DNA of 64,000 nt from Streptomyces sp. NBC_00223. Its GTDB lineage: Bacteria; Actinomycetota; Actinomycetes; Streptomycetales; Streptomycetaceae. Both the position numbers and the translations under genes were made by a program. The notes beneath the pieces are model-generated. The model was not told where the DNA came from. It was given only the letters and a program-made list of their open reading frames with translations, and ran no database searches. The stretch spans positions 1,426,001-1,490,000 of the forward strand of contig NZ_CP108109.1 of the NCBI RefSeq assembly GCF_036199905.1, written 5' to 3'. Shown one piece after another: positions 16,378 through 24,707 of this stretch (the first letter of the stretch is position 1; every line of letters starts with the position of its first letter).

Positions 16378-17487
16378 TCAGTAGACCCGGCGGTGGCCCC
16401 CGCCTCCCCCGCGCTTGCGCTCGTACATCTCCCGTCCGGCGGCCGAGCGTTGCTTCCACTCGCGCCGCATCTCGGAGCGCAGCCGCTGGTCGGTGCGTGA
16501 GGCGATCCAGGCGTTCTCGCGCAGCAGCTTGCGGTAGCTGTCCAGCCTGCGGTGCGGCAGCGTGCCGTCCTCCAGGGCGGCGAGCACCGCGCAGCCGGGT
16601 TCCGACAGGTGGGAGCAGTCCTGGAAGCGGCAGTCCTCGGCGAGTCGTTCGATCTCAGAGAACACCTGGGTGAGGCCGGTCTGTACGTCCCACAGGCCGA
16701 CCCCGCGCAGTCCCGGGGTGTCGATCAGCACTCCGCCGCCGGGCAGCGGCAGCAGGTCGCGGGTGGTCGTGGTGTGCCGCCCCTTCCCGTCCGCGTCCCG
16801 GGTGGCCTGGACCTCCTGCACCTCGCTGCCCAACAGCGCGTTGGTCAGCGTGGACTTGCCCGCGCCCGACTGCCCGAGCAGCACGGCGGTCCCGCCGCCC
16901 AGCGCCGCCGTGAGCACATCAAGGCCGTCCCCGGTCGCGGCGCTCGCGGCGACCACCAGCACCCCGGGGGCCGCGGCCTCCGCGTCCGCCAGCAGATGCG
17001 TGGTGTCGGGCACGAGGTCGGCCTTGGTCAGTACGACCACCGGCTGCGCCCCGGACTCCCACGCCAGTGAAAGGAACCGTTCCAGCCGCCCGAGGTCCAG
17101 TTCGGCCGCGAGCGACATGCAGATGACCACATGATCGAGGTTGGTGGCGAGCACCTGACCCTCCGACCGCTTGGACGACGTCGACCGTACGAACGCGGTG
17201 CGCCGCGGCAGCAGCTTGCGTACGACCCGCGGATCGCCCTGCGCGTCGAGGGCCGCCCAGTCACCCGTGCACACGATGCGCATCGGGTCGGCCGGCGTGA
17301 CCGGCGAGGTGTCCGCGCGGACGATGCCGTCCGCGGTGAACACGTCGCACATGTTCCGGTCCACCCGTACGACCCGCCCGGGCAGCAGCCCCAGCGCGGC
17401 ATACGGGACGAACTCCGCCTCCCACACGTCATCCCACCCGAAGGGGACGAGAGCATGCGAAGAAGCAGAGGAGAAAGAGAAAGACAA
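16378..17487 (-). CDS. rsgA: ribosome small-subunit-dependent GTPase A
   Basis: A 369-residue circularly permuted GTPase that matures the 30S ribosomal subunit. An N-terminal OB-fold-like region (about residues 20-110) precedes the permuted motifs: G4 VVLTKADLV (about 175), G1 GQSGAGKST (about 220) and G3 DTPGLRG (about 270). The C-terminal zinc motif is CRFQDCSHLSEPGC (about 295-310). The best start is TTG at 17487 (LSFSFSSASSHALVPFGWDD) with AAGGG about 8 nt upstream; an in-frame GTG lies 5 codons earlier. It is probably translated from the same message as the 23-codon ORF ending 59 nt upstream. Confidence 0.9.
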   Translation of the reverse strand: MSFSFSSASSHALVPFGWDDVWEAEFVPYAALGLLPGRVVRVDRNMCDVFTADGIVRADTSPVTPADPMRIVCTGDWAALDAQGDPRVVRKLLPRRTAFVRSTSSKRSEGQVLATNLDHVVICMSLAAELDLGRLERFLSLAWESGAQPVVVLTKADLVPDTTHLLADAEAAAPGVLVVAASAATGDGLDVLTAALGGGTAVLLGQSGAGKSTLTNALLGSEVQEVQATRDADGKGRHTTTTRDLLPLPGGGVLIDTPGLRGVGLWDVQTGLTQVFSEIERLAEDCRFQDCSHLSEPGCAVLAALEDGTLPHRRLDSYRKLLRENAWIASRTDQRLRSEMRREWKQRSAAGREMYERKRGGGGGHRRVY

Positions 17488-17546
17488 CGGGAAACCCTTC
17501 ACAAGGGTGGCCCCGGCGGCGCGCCTGGCGCGCGGAAGGAGAGAGG

Positions 17547-17618
17547 TCAGCCGGCGACCACGAAGGTGGAATTGATGAGCTTCTGGTTCTGGGCACGGCC
17601 CATCGCAAAAACAGCCAT
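17547..17618 (-). CDS. 23-codon micro-ORF immediately upstream of rsgA
   Basis: ATG at 17618 is preceded by GGGAGGTG at ideal spacing and starts MAVFAMGRAQNQKLINST, ending in FVVAG before TGA at 17547-17549. The ribosome site is much stronger than that of rsgA, whose start lies 59 nt further on in the same direction. The peptide has no recognisable family. It may be a leader peptide controlling rsgA or a free-standing micro-protein. A larger overlapping frame (starting MNDGCFCDGP) covers the same bases but lacks a ribosome site. Confidence 0.5.
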   Translation of the reverse strand: MAVFAMGRAQNQKLINSTFVVAG

Positions 17619-17824
17619 CGTTCACACCTCCCGGTCAACGCTCACGGCTGACGCGGAGCTTCTTGCGGCTCCGCGACGAACCCGAGCACCGTAGCGCCCG
17701 GCATTGGCGCCCCGCCACTTGTTTTATCGGCGACCGATTTCCGCGATCCCCACCCCGGGGCCACCGGCTCGGAGACCACCCGCGCGGGGGCCGGCCACAG
17801 CCGCGCGCCGACCGCTCCCGGCCG

Positions 17825-18934
17825 TCACCGGCCGGACGGCGGGCCGTCGTAGCGCACCAGGAGGACGGCGATGTCGTCGTCGAGTCCGGCGCCGCTGTAG
17901 CGCAGCAGCCGCTGGTGGAGCAGGTCGAGCAGTGTGCGGGACGGCATCGGTCCCTGCTGGCGGGCCCACTGGAGCAGCGGGAAGAACACCCCGGCGCGGT
18001 TCCTGGTCTCGGTGACGCCGTCGGTGTACAGCAGCAGCTGGTCGCCGGGGGAGAGCGGGACCGTGTCCATGGTGTACTCGGCGCCGATCAGCCTGGCCAT
18101 GTTGATGGGCGGCGAGGGTTCGGTCGGATCCACCGACCTGACGTCTCCCGTGGCGCACAGCAGCAGCGGTGGCGGGTGCCCGCAGTTGACGAACACGGCG
18201 GACCCGCCCTGGTGCGGGATCTCGGCGAGTACGGCGGTGGCGAACCGTTCCCCGGCATCAGGCGAGGGCAGGGTGTCGCTGTAGCGGGCCAGGCTGGTGT
18301 CCAGCCGGCGGGCCAGCCGTTCGAGATCCGGCTCGTCGTACGCCGCCTCGCGGAAGGAGTGCATGATGGCGCTGGCCACCCCCACGGCGGACAGGCCCTT
18401 CCCGCGGACGTCGCCGATGAGCATCCGGACCCCGTGCCGGGTCTCGATGACCTCGAAGAAGTCCCCGCCGATGCGGGCTTCCTCGGCGGCGGCGAGGTAG
18501 AGCGACTCGATCCGGATGTTCGGCAGGGAGTGCGGCAGCGGATGCAGTACGACGGCCTGGGCGGCGTCGGCGACCGAGCGGACCTGGGAGAGGGTGCGTT
18601 CGCGCTGGAGCCGTACATGGGAGGCGTAGGCGGCCGCGGCGGTGACCGCGGCGATGGCGCCCAGCGTGAAGACGGGGGCCTGTTGCTTGAGAATGAGTTC
18701 GATGGCGATCACCAGGACCACCGTGACCGCGCCCAGGCCGATGGTGGCCGCCACCGACCACATGGACGCGGCCAGCGCGGGCGCGGCGGGCAGCAGCCGG
18801 CTGACGGCGAAGTTCTTCGGCGTGGACGCGGCCAGCGCGCCGATCACCAGGGTCAGCAGCAGCGGCGCCGCCTGCACGGAATTCCACCGCCGGGGCCGCA
18901 GCCGCCGGTGCCAGGGCCGGTGATCCGTCGTCAT
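17825..18934 (-). CDS. membrane-anchored SpoIIE/RsbU-type PP2C phosphatase
   Basis: A 369-residue protein. Three N-terminal helices (about residues 20-40, 55-80, 85-105) precede a linker and a SpoIIE domain from about 130. The metal-binding motifs are all present: EARIGGDFFEVIE, LIGDVRGKGLSAV, LLLYTDGVTETRN and the final DDDIAVLLV. Such enzymes dephosphorylate STAS anti-sigma antagonists and release sigma factors in response to signals sensed at the membrane. It contrasts with the degenerate PP2C-like protein at 10.3-13.4 kb. The partner is unknown; no STAS or anti-sigma gene is adjacent. Confidence 0.88.
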   Translation of the reverse strand: MTTDHRPWHRRLRPRRWNSVQAAPLLLTLVIGALAASTPKNFAVSRLLPAAPALAASMWSVAATIGLGAVTVVLVIAIELILKQQAPVFTLGAIAAVTAAAAYASHVRLQRERTLSQVRSVADAAQAVVLHPLPHSLPNIRIESLYLAAAEEARIGGDFFEVIETRHGVRMLIGDVRGKGLSAVGVASAIMHSFREAAYDEPDLERLARRLDTSLARYSDTLPSPDAGERFATAVLAEIPHQGGSAVFVNCGHPPPLLLCATGDVRSVDPTEPSPPINMARLIGAEYTMDTVPLSPGDQLLLYTDGVTETRNRAGVFFPLLQWARQQGPMPSRTLLDLLHQRLLRYSGAGLDDDIAVLLVRYDGPPSGR

Positions 18935-19137
18935 ATAAGCGAGCGTATCCGCACAATCCGCTCATACGACGCGGCGCGACGGCGTGTTCCCTTCCCTACA
19001 GGGTCCCCTCGGCGGCCGACCGACGACCGCCCACCGCCCCCACGATCAGCTCGCCGCGCCGGGGTCCGGCTCCCGCGCCGCACTCCGCGTCCGGGCCGGC
19101 CTCTACAGGGCCGAGCCCGGACGCCGGACGCGGGCTC

Positions 19138-19389
19138 TCACTTCGCGCGCCTTCTCCTGGCGTTCATCCGCTGCGCGAACCCGAACACCGGGACGACGGC
19201 GAGCGGCTCGACGACGATGCACCAGGCGTCCGGCACGAGCCAGACCACAAGGGATTCGAAGACGACGAGGAACAGCACGGCGCCGATGAGGAAGCTCCTC
19301 CCCCACACCCAGGCGACAGGGCTGTAATCACCCATGGGAAGAGGGTCGGGCACGGGCTCCGCGCCCCGCGGTTCGTTCTCGGCGCTCAT
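19138..19389 (-). CDS. small two-helix membrane protein
   Basis: An 83-residue protein: charged N-terminus (MSAENEPRGAEPVPD), one helix around residues 30-51 (SFLIGAVLFLVVFESLVVWLV), a second around 55-72 and a basic tail (RMNARRRRAK). ATG 19389 has GGGGAGGGG upstream. The family is not recognised. It may form a unit with the small overlapping upstream frame at 19328-19492. It diverges from the GNAT gene. Confidence 0.6.
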   Translation of the reverse strand: MSAENEPRGAEPVPDPLPMGDYSPVAWVWGRSFLIGAVLFLVVFESLVVWLVPDAWCIVVEPLAVVPVFGFAQRMNARRRRAK

Positions 19390-19492
19390 CGGACAGCCCC
19401 TCCCCGCCGGTCTGCCCGCTCAGTGCCGAAGTGACGCTCTCCACCGCGGAGTTGCCCGCCGCGGCCCGGCACACCCGGCCGGCGTAGGCCAT
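19328..19492 (-). CDS. possible 54-codon ORF overlapping the small membrane protein gene
   Basis: ATG 19492 (MAYAGRVCRAAAGNSAVES) has GAGGTGGGG upstream, and its first 35 codons show strong G/C third-position bias. It then overlaps the next gene in another frame by 62 bp, where its codon use degrades. It is either a short real gene or the start of a longer one ended early by a frameshift. Weakly supported. Confidence 0.25.
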   Translation of the reverse strand: MAYAGRVCRAAAGNSAVESVTSALSGQTGGEGLSDERRERTAGRGARARPSSHG

Positions 19493-19631
19493 GCACCCCA
19501 CCTCACCGCCCACCCGCACCGGGGCGACGACGAGTCCGGGGGGCGACGGGAGGGTGCGGCCGCGGGGCCTTGGCGGCGGGGAACCAAGGGGGGCGGAGGG
19601 GGCAGGTGGAGGGGTTTGGGAGGATGTCCGG

Positions 19632-20144
19632 ATGGACACCGAGGTGAGGGCGGGGGCCGTCGCGCCCTGGGAGCTGCGGGCCGGGCGGACCGCCGACGTG
19701 GAGGCCGTCGCGGAGCTGCGTGCCGCCGTGATGCGCGCGGACCTGGAACGGCTCGGCCGCTACGACGACCACCGGGTGCGCCAGCGGCTGCGCGACTCCT
19801 TCTCCACCCGCCACACCTCGATCGTCACGGTCGGCGGCGAATTCGCCGGCTGCGTCACCCTCCGGCCGGTGGACGACGGCCTGCTGCTCGAACACTTCTA
19901 TCTCGCCCCGCACCACCAGGGCCGCGGACTCGGCTCCGCGGTGCTGCGTACGGTGCTGGCGCGGGCCGACGCGCAGGGCGCGACCGTCCGGCTGAAGGTC
20001 CTCCAGGGCAGCGCCGCACAGCGGCTGTACGCGCGCCACGGTTTCACCGTCGAGGCCCAGGACCCGATCGACGTCCTCATGACCCGCCCGCCGACCGCTT
20101 CCGGGCGCCCATGCGCGCCCGGGAGCCGCCTCAGTGCCGGATGA
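19632..20144 (+). CDS. GNAT-family N-acetyltransferase
   Basis: A 170-residue single GNAT domain. The acetyl-CoA-binding motif A is [20 protein letters not shown] (about residues 88-107, Q-x-x-G-x-G/A pattern), preceded by the beta-strand motif [10 protein letters not shown] and followed by [18 protein letters not shown]. It transfers an acetyl group to an unknown amine. ATG 19632 follows GGGAGGA. Its last 14 bp overlap the end of the convergent hydrolase gene. Confidence 0.85.
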   Translation: MDTEVRAGAVAPWELRAGRTADVEAVAELRAAVMRADLERLGRYDDHRVRQRLRDSFSTRHTSIVTVGGEFAGCVTLRPVDDGLLLEHFYLAPHHQGRGLGSAVLRTVLARADAQGATVRLKVLQGSAAQRLYARHGFTVEAQDPIDVLMTRPPTASGRPCAPGSRLSAG

Positions 20145-20952
20145 ACTCCAGCAGATCCGCCTCGACGGCCGCCCGGTACCCGCCGACCAGCCCGTGCGGG
20201 GCGCCGGGGTGCGCCTTGAGTACGGCACCGTCGATGAGTTCCGCGGACTTCGGTCCGGCCGCGCGGAAGGGCACGATCTGGTCGTCCTCGCCGTGGACGA
20301 CCAGCGTGGGAACGTCGAACTTCCCCAGGTCGGCCGTGAAATCGGTCTCCGAGAACTGCCGGACGCACTCGTACGCGCCCCGGTAGCCGACCTGCATACT
20401 CAGCCGCCAGAAAGCGCGCCGGACCCCCTCGGAGGTCTCGGCGCCGGGGCGGTTGAAGCCGTAGAAGCTCTCGCTCAGGTCCCAGTAGAACTGTGAGCGG
20501 TCGGCCCGCACCCCCTCCCGGATGGCGTCGAACGCCTCCAGCGGGGTGCCCTCGGGATTGGTCCCGCTCTTCACCATGACCGGCGGGACGGCGCCGATCA
20601 GCACCGCCTTGGCGACCCGCCCGGTACCGTGCCGGCCGATGTAGCGCGCCACCTCGCCGCCGCCGGTCGAGTGCCCGACCAGGACCACGTCCCGCAGGTC
20701 GAGCTGCTCGATCAGCTCGGCGAGGTCGTCGGCGTACGTGTCCATGTCGTTGCCGTCCCACGGCTGGTCGGAGCGTCCATGGCCGCGGCGGTCGTGCGCG
20801 ACGGCCCGGAAACCGTGGGTGGCGACGAGGGCGGCCTGCTCGTCCCAGATGTCGGCGCTCAGCGGCCAGCCGTGACTGAAGACGACCGGCTGCCCGCTTC
20901 CCCAGTCCTTGTGGAAGATCTTCGTGCCGTCCTGGGCCGTGATGAAGGGCAT
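20131..20952 (-). CDS. alpha/beta hydrolase, non-heme chloroperoxidase type
   Basis: A 273-residue hydrolase of the cofactor-free haloperoxidase/esterase group. The oxyanion-hole motif is [12 protein letters not shown] (about residue 26-37), the nucleophile elbow [17 protein letters not shown] (Ser about 96), the acid Asp in [11 protein letters not shown] and the His in HPGAPHGL near the C-terminus. The [16 protein letters not shown] cap is characteristic of chloroperoxidases/perhydrolases. Physiologically these probably act as esterases. Start ATG 20952 has AAGGGAG upstream; a longer in-frame start has none. No signal peptide. Confidence 0.87.
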   Translation of the reverse strand: MPFITAQDGTKIFHKDWGSGQPVVFSHGWPLSADIWDEQAALVATHGFRAVAHDRRGHGRSDQPWDGNDMDTYADDLAELIEQLDLRDVVLVGHSTGGGEVARYIGRHGTGRVAKAVLIGAVPPVMVKSGTNPEGTPLEAFDAIREGVRADRSQFYWDLSESFYGFNRPGAETSEGVRRAFWRLSMQVGYRGAYECVRQFSETDFTADLGKFDVPTLVVHGEDDQIVPFRAAGPKSAELIDGAVLKAHPGAPHGLVGGYRAAVEADLLEFIRH

Positions 20953-21192
20953 TGCGGACTCCCTTGCCTTGCTTGCCCCGCTGGGGCGTTTCCCGATGTA
21001 CTCGCCACGGACGCTAGCCCGCGCCTGTCGTGTGCACGGTGTGAACACTCACAGGTGAACGTCCCTTCGCCGGGATGGACCACATGATCGGCCGACCTCA
21101 CGGTGCGCCCCTCGGCGCGGTGCGGAGCACGTAACACCGGGTTCGCACAAGCGATGGCAAAGCCGCGAAATGTCGGTGTTCTGCAATGTGCC

Positions 21193-21227
21193 AAGTGCCT
21201 TCTCGCTCGCACTTGCGCCACTAGAAT
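21193..21227 (+). promoter_or_regulatory. leaderless promoter with inverted repeat before the HTH-TOBE gene
   Basis: TAGAAT (21222-21227) lies 6 nt before the ATG at 21234, the spacing of a leaderless transcript. Just upstream, AAGTGC (21193-21198) and GCACTT (21209-21214) form an inverted repeat with a 10-bp spacer where the -35 region would be, a good place for a repressor. Confidence 0.5.
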
Positions 21228-21233
21228 CGGCGC

Positions 21234-21620
21234 ATGCACACGTACCGGATCGGTGAGGCCGCGGCCCTGATGGGTGTCAGTCCCGACACCCTGCGTCGGT
21301 GGGTCGACGGCGGGCGGTTGCAGGCCGAGCGTGACGAACAGGGCCGTCGGATCATCCCCGGCCCCGCGCTCGCGTCCTTCGCGCGGGAGCTCAAGCGGGA
21401 GGAGAAGGCCCGCTCGGGCTCGTCCGCGCGCAATCGGTTCGCCGGGATCGTCACCGACGTGATTCTCGGGGACGTCTCGGCCCAGGTCGAGATCCAGGCC
21501 GGGCCGTTCCGGGTGGTGTCGATGATCAGCCGGGAGTCGGCGGAGGAATTGCAGCTGGAGCCAGGTGTTCCGGCGACCGCCGTGATCAAGTCGACCAACG
21601 TGGTGGTGGAAAGACCGTGA
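21234..21620 (+). CDS. HTH-TOBE molybdate-responsive regulator
   Basis: A 128-residue one-component regulator. The N-terminal MerR/excisionase-like helix-turn-helix (YRIGEAAALMGVSPDTLRRWVDGGRL, residues 4-29) is joined by a basic linker to one TOBE/Mop domain (RNRFAGIVTDVILGDVSAQVEI...VIKSTNVVVE, about 66-125) that binds molybdate or tungstate. It lies directly upstream of modA in the same direction, separated by 40 bp, so it presumably controls the transporter and itself. It probably has a leaderless transcript. Confidence 0.85.
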   Translation: MHTYRIGEAAALMGVSPDTLRRWVDGGRLQAERDEQGRRIIPGPALASFARELKREEKARSGSSARNRFAGIVTDVILGDVSAQVEIQAGPFRVVSMISRESAEELQLEPGVPATAVIKSTNVVVERP

Positions 21621-21660
21621 CCCCGCGCAACCCCACAGCGCGGCAGAGAGGGAGATTCCT

Positions 21661-22488
21661 GTGACAGTCCGTTCCATACGGCGCGGCACCCTGTGTCTGG
21701 CCGCCGGCGGCACCGCTTTGCTGCTGGCGCTCACCGCCTGCTCCTCCTCGGACAAGTCGTCCGACGCCACTGCGACATCCGGGTCGAGTTCCGACTCGGC
21801 GTCGAAGGAGGTGTCGGGGACGCTTGTCGTCTTCGCGGCGGCTTCGCTGAAGGAGAGCTTCACGACCCTGGGCGACCAGTTCAAGGCCGCGTACCCCGGC
21901 ACCAACGTGGTGTTCAGCTTCGCCGGCAGCGACGCGCTGGCGGCGAGCCTGACCAACGGCGCCCCGGCCGACGTCTTCGCCGCGGCGAGCCCCAAGACGA
22001 TGAAGATCGTCACGGACGCCGGTGACGGGCAGGGCACGCCCACCACCTTCGTCCGCAACCAGCTGGAGATCGCGACGCTTCCGGGCAACCCGAAGCACAT
22101 CGCGTCGCTCAAGGACCTGACGAAGTCCGGTCTGAAGGTGGCGCTCTGCGCGAAGACCGTGCCGTGCGGCTCCGCGGCCGAGACCGCGCTGACCGGGAGC
22201 GGTATCAAGCTGACCCCGGTGTCGTACGAGCAGGACGTCAAGTCGGCGCTGACGAAGGTGGAGTTGAAGGAGGTCGACGCCTCCGTCGTCTACAAGACCG
22301 ATGTGAAGGCGGCGGGCGGCAAGGTGACCGGCGTGGACTTCCCGGAGTCGGCGAACGCCATCAACGACTACCCGATCGTCCAGCTCACCAAGGCCCCGAA
22401 CCCGAACGCGGCGCAGGCCTTCATCGCCCTGGTGAAGTCCGCCGAGGGCCAGAAGGTGCTCAGCCAGGCGGGCTTCCTCAACCCGTGA
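21661..22488 (+). CDS. modA: molybdate ABC transporter substrate-binding lipoprotein
   Basis: A 275-residue lipoprotein: signal peptide with lipobox LLALTACSSS (Cys about 27), a Ser/Asp linker, then the ModA fold with the hallmark LVVFAAASLKESF (about residues 54-66), FSFAGSDALAASLTNGAPADVFAAAS and DASVVYKTD. It captures molybdate outside the membrane and delivers it to ModBC. GTG 21661 follows GGGAG. Second gene of the regulator-modABC operon. Confidence 0.93.
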   Translation: MTVRSIRRGTLCLAAGGTALLLALTACSSSDKSSDATATSGSSSDSASKEVSGTLVVFAAASLKESFTTLGDQFKAAYPGTNVVFSFAGSDALAASLTNGAPADVFAAASPKTMKIVTDAGDGQGTPTTFVRNQLEIATLPGNPKHIASLKDLTKSGLKVALCAKTVPCGSAAETALTGSGIKLTPVSYEQDVKSALTKVELKEVDASVVYKTDVKAAGGKVTGVDFPESANAINDYPIVQLTKAPNPNAAQAFIALVKSAEGQKVLSQAGFLNP

Positions 22489-22495
22489 GCCACCC

Positions 22496-23437
22496 GTGAG
22501 TCCCATGGGGAAGCGCGCGGGCGCCGAACCGCCGGTCGTCGACGACCGGCGGTGGCGCCCGCGCGTCCTGAGCGGCCCGCGCGTCCCCCGTCGCCCGAGC
22601 GGTCCAAGCGGACCCCGCGGACCCCGCGCCCCCCGTACCGGTGGCTTCCGGAGCAGAGGCGGCGGGGTGCCGCTGCCCCTGCTGGTGCCCGCCCTGTTCG
22701 GCCTGGTGTTCCTGCTGCTGCCGCTGCTGGCCCTGCTGGTACGGGCGCCCTGGCGCGGCCTTCCGCACCAGCTGACCAGTACGGAGGTCTGGCAGGCGCT
22801 GCGGCTCTCGCTGGAGACCGCGACCTCGGCGACCGCCGTGACGCTGGTGCTCGGTGTGCCGCTGGCCTGGCTACTGGCCAGGACCGCCTTCCCCGGGCGG
22901 CGGATCGTACGGGCCCTGGTGACGCTGCCGCTGGTGCTGCCGCCGGTGGTGGGCGGCGTGGCGCTGCTGCTCGCGCTCGGCCGCAACGGGATCGTCGGCC
23001 GGTGGCTCGACTCGGCGTTCGGCGTCACCCTGCCGTTCACCACCGCGGGGGTGGTGGTCGCCGAGGCGTTCGTGGCGATGCCCTTCCTGGTGATCAGCGT
23101 GGAGGGGACACTGCGGGCCGCCGATGTGCGGTACGAGGAGGCCGCCGCGACGCTGGGCGCCTCGCGGTTCACGGCCTTCCGTCGGGTGACGCTGCCGATG
23201 ATCGCGCCGGGCGTGGCGGCCGGCGCGGTGCTGGCCTGGGCGCGGGCGCTCGGCGAGTTCGGGGCCACGATCACCTTCGCGGGCAATTTCCCCGGCCGTA
23301 CGCAGACGATGCCGCTGGCCGTCTATCTCGCGCTCCAGGACGACCCGGAGGCCGCGATCGCGCTGAGTCTGGTGCTGCTCGCGGTGTCCGTCGCGGTGCT
23401 GGCGGGGCTGCGCGACCGCTGGACGGGGGCGGTGTGA
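22496..23437 (+). CDS. modB: molybdate ABC transporter permease
   Basis: A 313-residue permease with about five or six membrane helices from residue 60 on. The ABC coupling (EAA) loop reads YEEAAATLGASRFTAFRRVTLPMIAPGVAAG (about 215-245). ALGEFGATITFAGNFPGRTQTMPLAVY is a strongly conserved ModB segment. The start is GTG 22496, only 7 bp after modA. The ~50-residue N-terminal extension, rich in Gly-Pro-Arg (PSGPSGPRGPRAPR), is unusual for ModB. It overlaps modC by 4 bp. Confidence 0.92.
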   Translation: MSPMGKRAGAEPPVVDDRRWRPRVLSGPRVPRRPSGPSGPRGPRAPRTGGFRSRGGGVPLPLLVPALFGLVFLLLPLLALLVRAPWRGLPHQLTSTEVWQALRLSLETATSATAVTLVLGVPLAWLLARTAFPGRRIVRALVTLPLVLPPVVGGVALLLALGRNGIVGRWLDSAFGVTLPFTTAGVVVAEAFVAMPFLVISVEGTLRAADVRYEEAAATLGASRFTAFRRVTLPMIAPGVAAGAVLAWARALGEFGATITFAGNFPGRTQTMPLAVYLALQDDPEAAIALSLVLLAVSVAVLAGLRDRWTGAV

Positions 23438-24543
23438 GCGCCGAGGGAAAGCCCGCGGACGGGACGCCGGAACCGACGGCCGACGGACTCGACGCCCATC
23501 TCGTGCTGGACCGCGGTACGTTCCGCCTCGACGTGCGACTGACGGCCGCGCCCGGCGAGGTGCTGGCGCTGCTCGGGCCGAACGGCGCGGGGAAGACCAC
23601 CGCGCTGCGCGCCCTGGCCGGGCTGGCCCCGCTGACCGGCGGCCGGCTGCGGCTCGACGGCGTCGCCCTGGAGGACCCCGCGCGGCGGCTGCGGACCGCG
23701 CCCGAGCGGCGGCCGGTCGGCGTGATCTTCCAGGACTATCTGCTCTTCCCGCACTTGACCGCCCTGGAGAACGTGGCCTTCGGGCCGCGCTGCCAGGGGA
23801 TGCCCAGGGGCGAGGCGCGGGCGCTGGCCGCGGATCTGCTGGAGCGGATGGGCCTGACCGACCACGCGGCCGTCAAACCGCGGCGGTTGTCCGGTGGGCA
23901 GGCCCAACGGGTCGCTTTGGCGCGGGCGTTGGCCACCGGGCCGCGGCTGCTGCTGCTCGACGAGCCGCTGGCCGCGCTGGACGCCCGGGCCCGGCTGGAC
24001 GTACGGGCCGAACTGCGCCGCCATCTGGCCGAGTTCGAGGCGGTGGCGGTGCTGGTCACCCACGATCCGCTGGACGCGATGGTGCTCGCCGACCGGCTGG
24101 TCGTCGTCGAGCACGGCGAGGTCGTCCAGGAGGGCACCCCGGCGGAGATCGCCCGCCGCCCCCGTACCGACTACATCGCCCGGCTGGTCGGCCTCAACCT
24201 CTACCAGGGCGCGGCCGACGGTCACACCGTGCGGCTCGGGCCCGAACTCGCCCTGACCACCACGGAGAAGCTGTACGGCCCGGTGTTCGTCGCCTTCCCG
24301 CCGAGCGCGGTCGCCCTGCACCGGGACCGGCCCGAGTCCAGCGCGCGCAACGCCTGGCGGGCCCGGATCAGCGGCATGGAGTCGCACGGCGACCAGATCC
24401 GGGTCGCCCTGACCGGGTCGGCCGACGGGCTGCCGCTGGCGGCCGATCTGACGACGGTGGCCGTCGCGGAACTCGATCTGCGTACCGGCTCGGAGGTGTG
24501 GGCGTCGGTGAAGGCCGCCCAGACGCACGCGTATCCGGCCTGA
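23434..24543 (+). CDS. modC: molybdate ABC transporter ATP-binding protein
   Basis: A 369-residue ATPase: Walker A GPNGAGKTT (about residue 45), Q-loop VIFQDYLLFPHLTALENVAFG, signature LSGGQAQRVALARAL, Walker B LLLLDEPLAALD and H-loop VTHDP. A C-terminal regulatory TOBE-like half (about 235-369) ends in ASVKAAQTHAYPA. It energises molybdate import. The GTG start overlaps the modB stop (GTGA). Its stop codon lies inside the first copy of a 17-bp direct repeat. Confidence 0.92.
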   Translation: MSAEGKPADGTPEPTADGLDAHLVLDRGTFRLDVRLTAAPGEVLALLGPNGAGKTTALRALAGLAPLTGGRLRLDGVALEDPARRLRTAPERRPVGVIFQDYLLFPHLTALENVAFGPRCQGMPRGEARALAADLLERMGLTDHAAVKPRRLSGGQAQRVALARALATGPRLLLLDEPLAALDARARLDVRAELRRHLAEFEAVAVLVTHDPLDAMVLADRLVVVEHGEVVQEGTPAEIARRPRTDYIARLVGLNLYQGAADGHTVRLGPELALTTTEKLYGPVFVAFPPSAVALHRDRPESSARNAWRARISGMESHGDQIRVALTGSADGLPLAADLTTVAVAELDLRTGSEVWASVKAAQTHAYPA

Positions 24544-24565
24544 CGGCCGCGTATCCGGCCTGACG
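24529..24565. repeat. 17-bp direct duplication spanning the modC stop codon
   Basis: GCGTATCCGGCCTGACG is present at 24529-24545 (containing the modC TGA) and again at 24549-24565, a 20-bp period. The sequence looks like a recent tandem duplication. Confidence 0.65.
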
Positions 24566-24615
24566 TCCGCCACGTCCCGTACGGGGGCGGGCCTGAGCCC
24601 CCTCCGGACGCGCGC

Positions 24616-24691
24616 CGCCGCGAAGGCGCACCCCGGACTTCGCGGCGACGCGGTCCGAATGCCCCGGACCGGGCCGAACAGGCCCCGGTCC
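24616..24691. terminator. two hairpins between convergent modC and the ThuA-like gene
   Basis: CGCCGCGAAG (24616-24625) pairs perfectly with CTTCGCGGCG (24638-24647). A second stem, GGACCGGGCC (24666-24675) with GGCCCCGGTCC (24681-24691), has one bulge. They are suitable as terminators for both directions. Confidence 0.6.
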
Positions 24692-24707
24692 CGGGCTCGT
24701 TCGGGGA

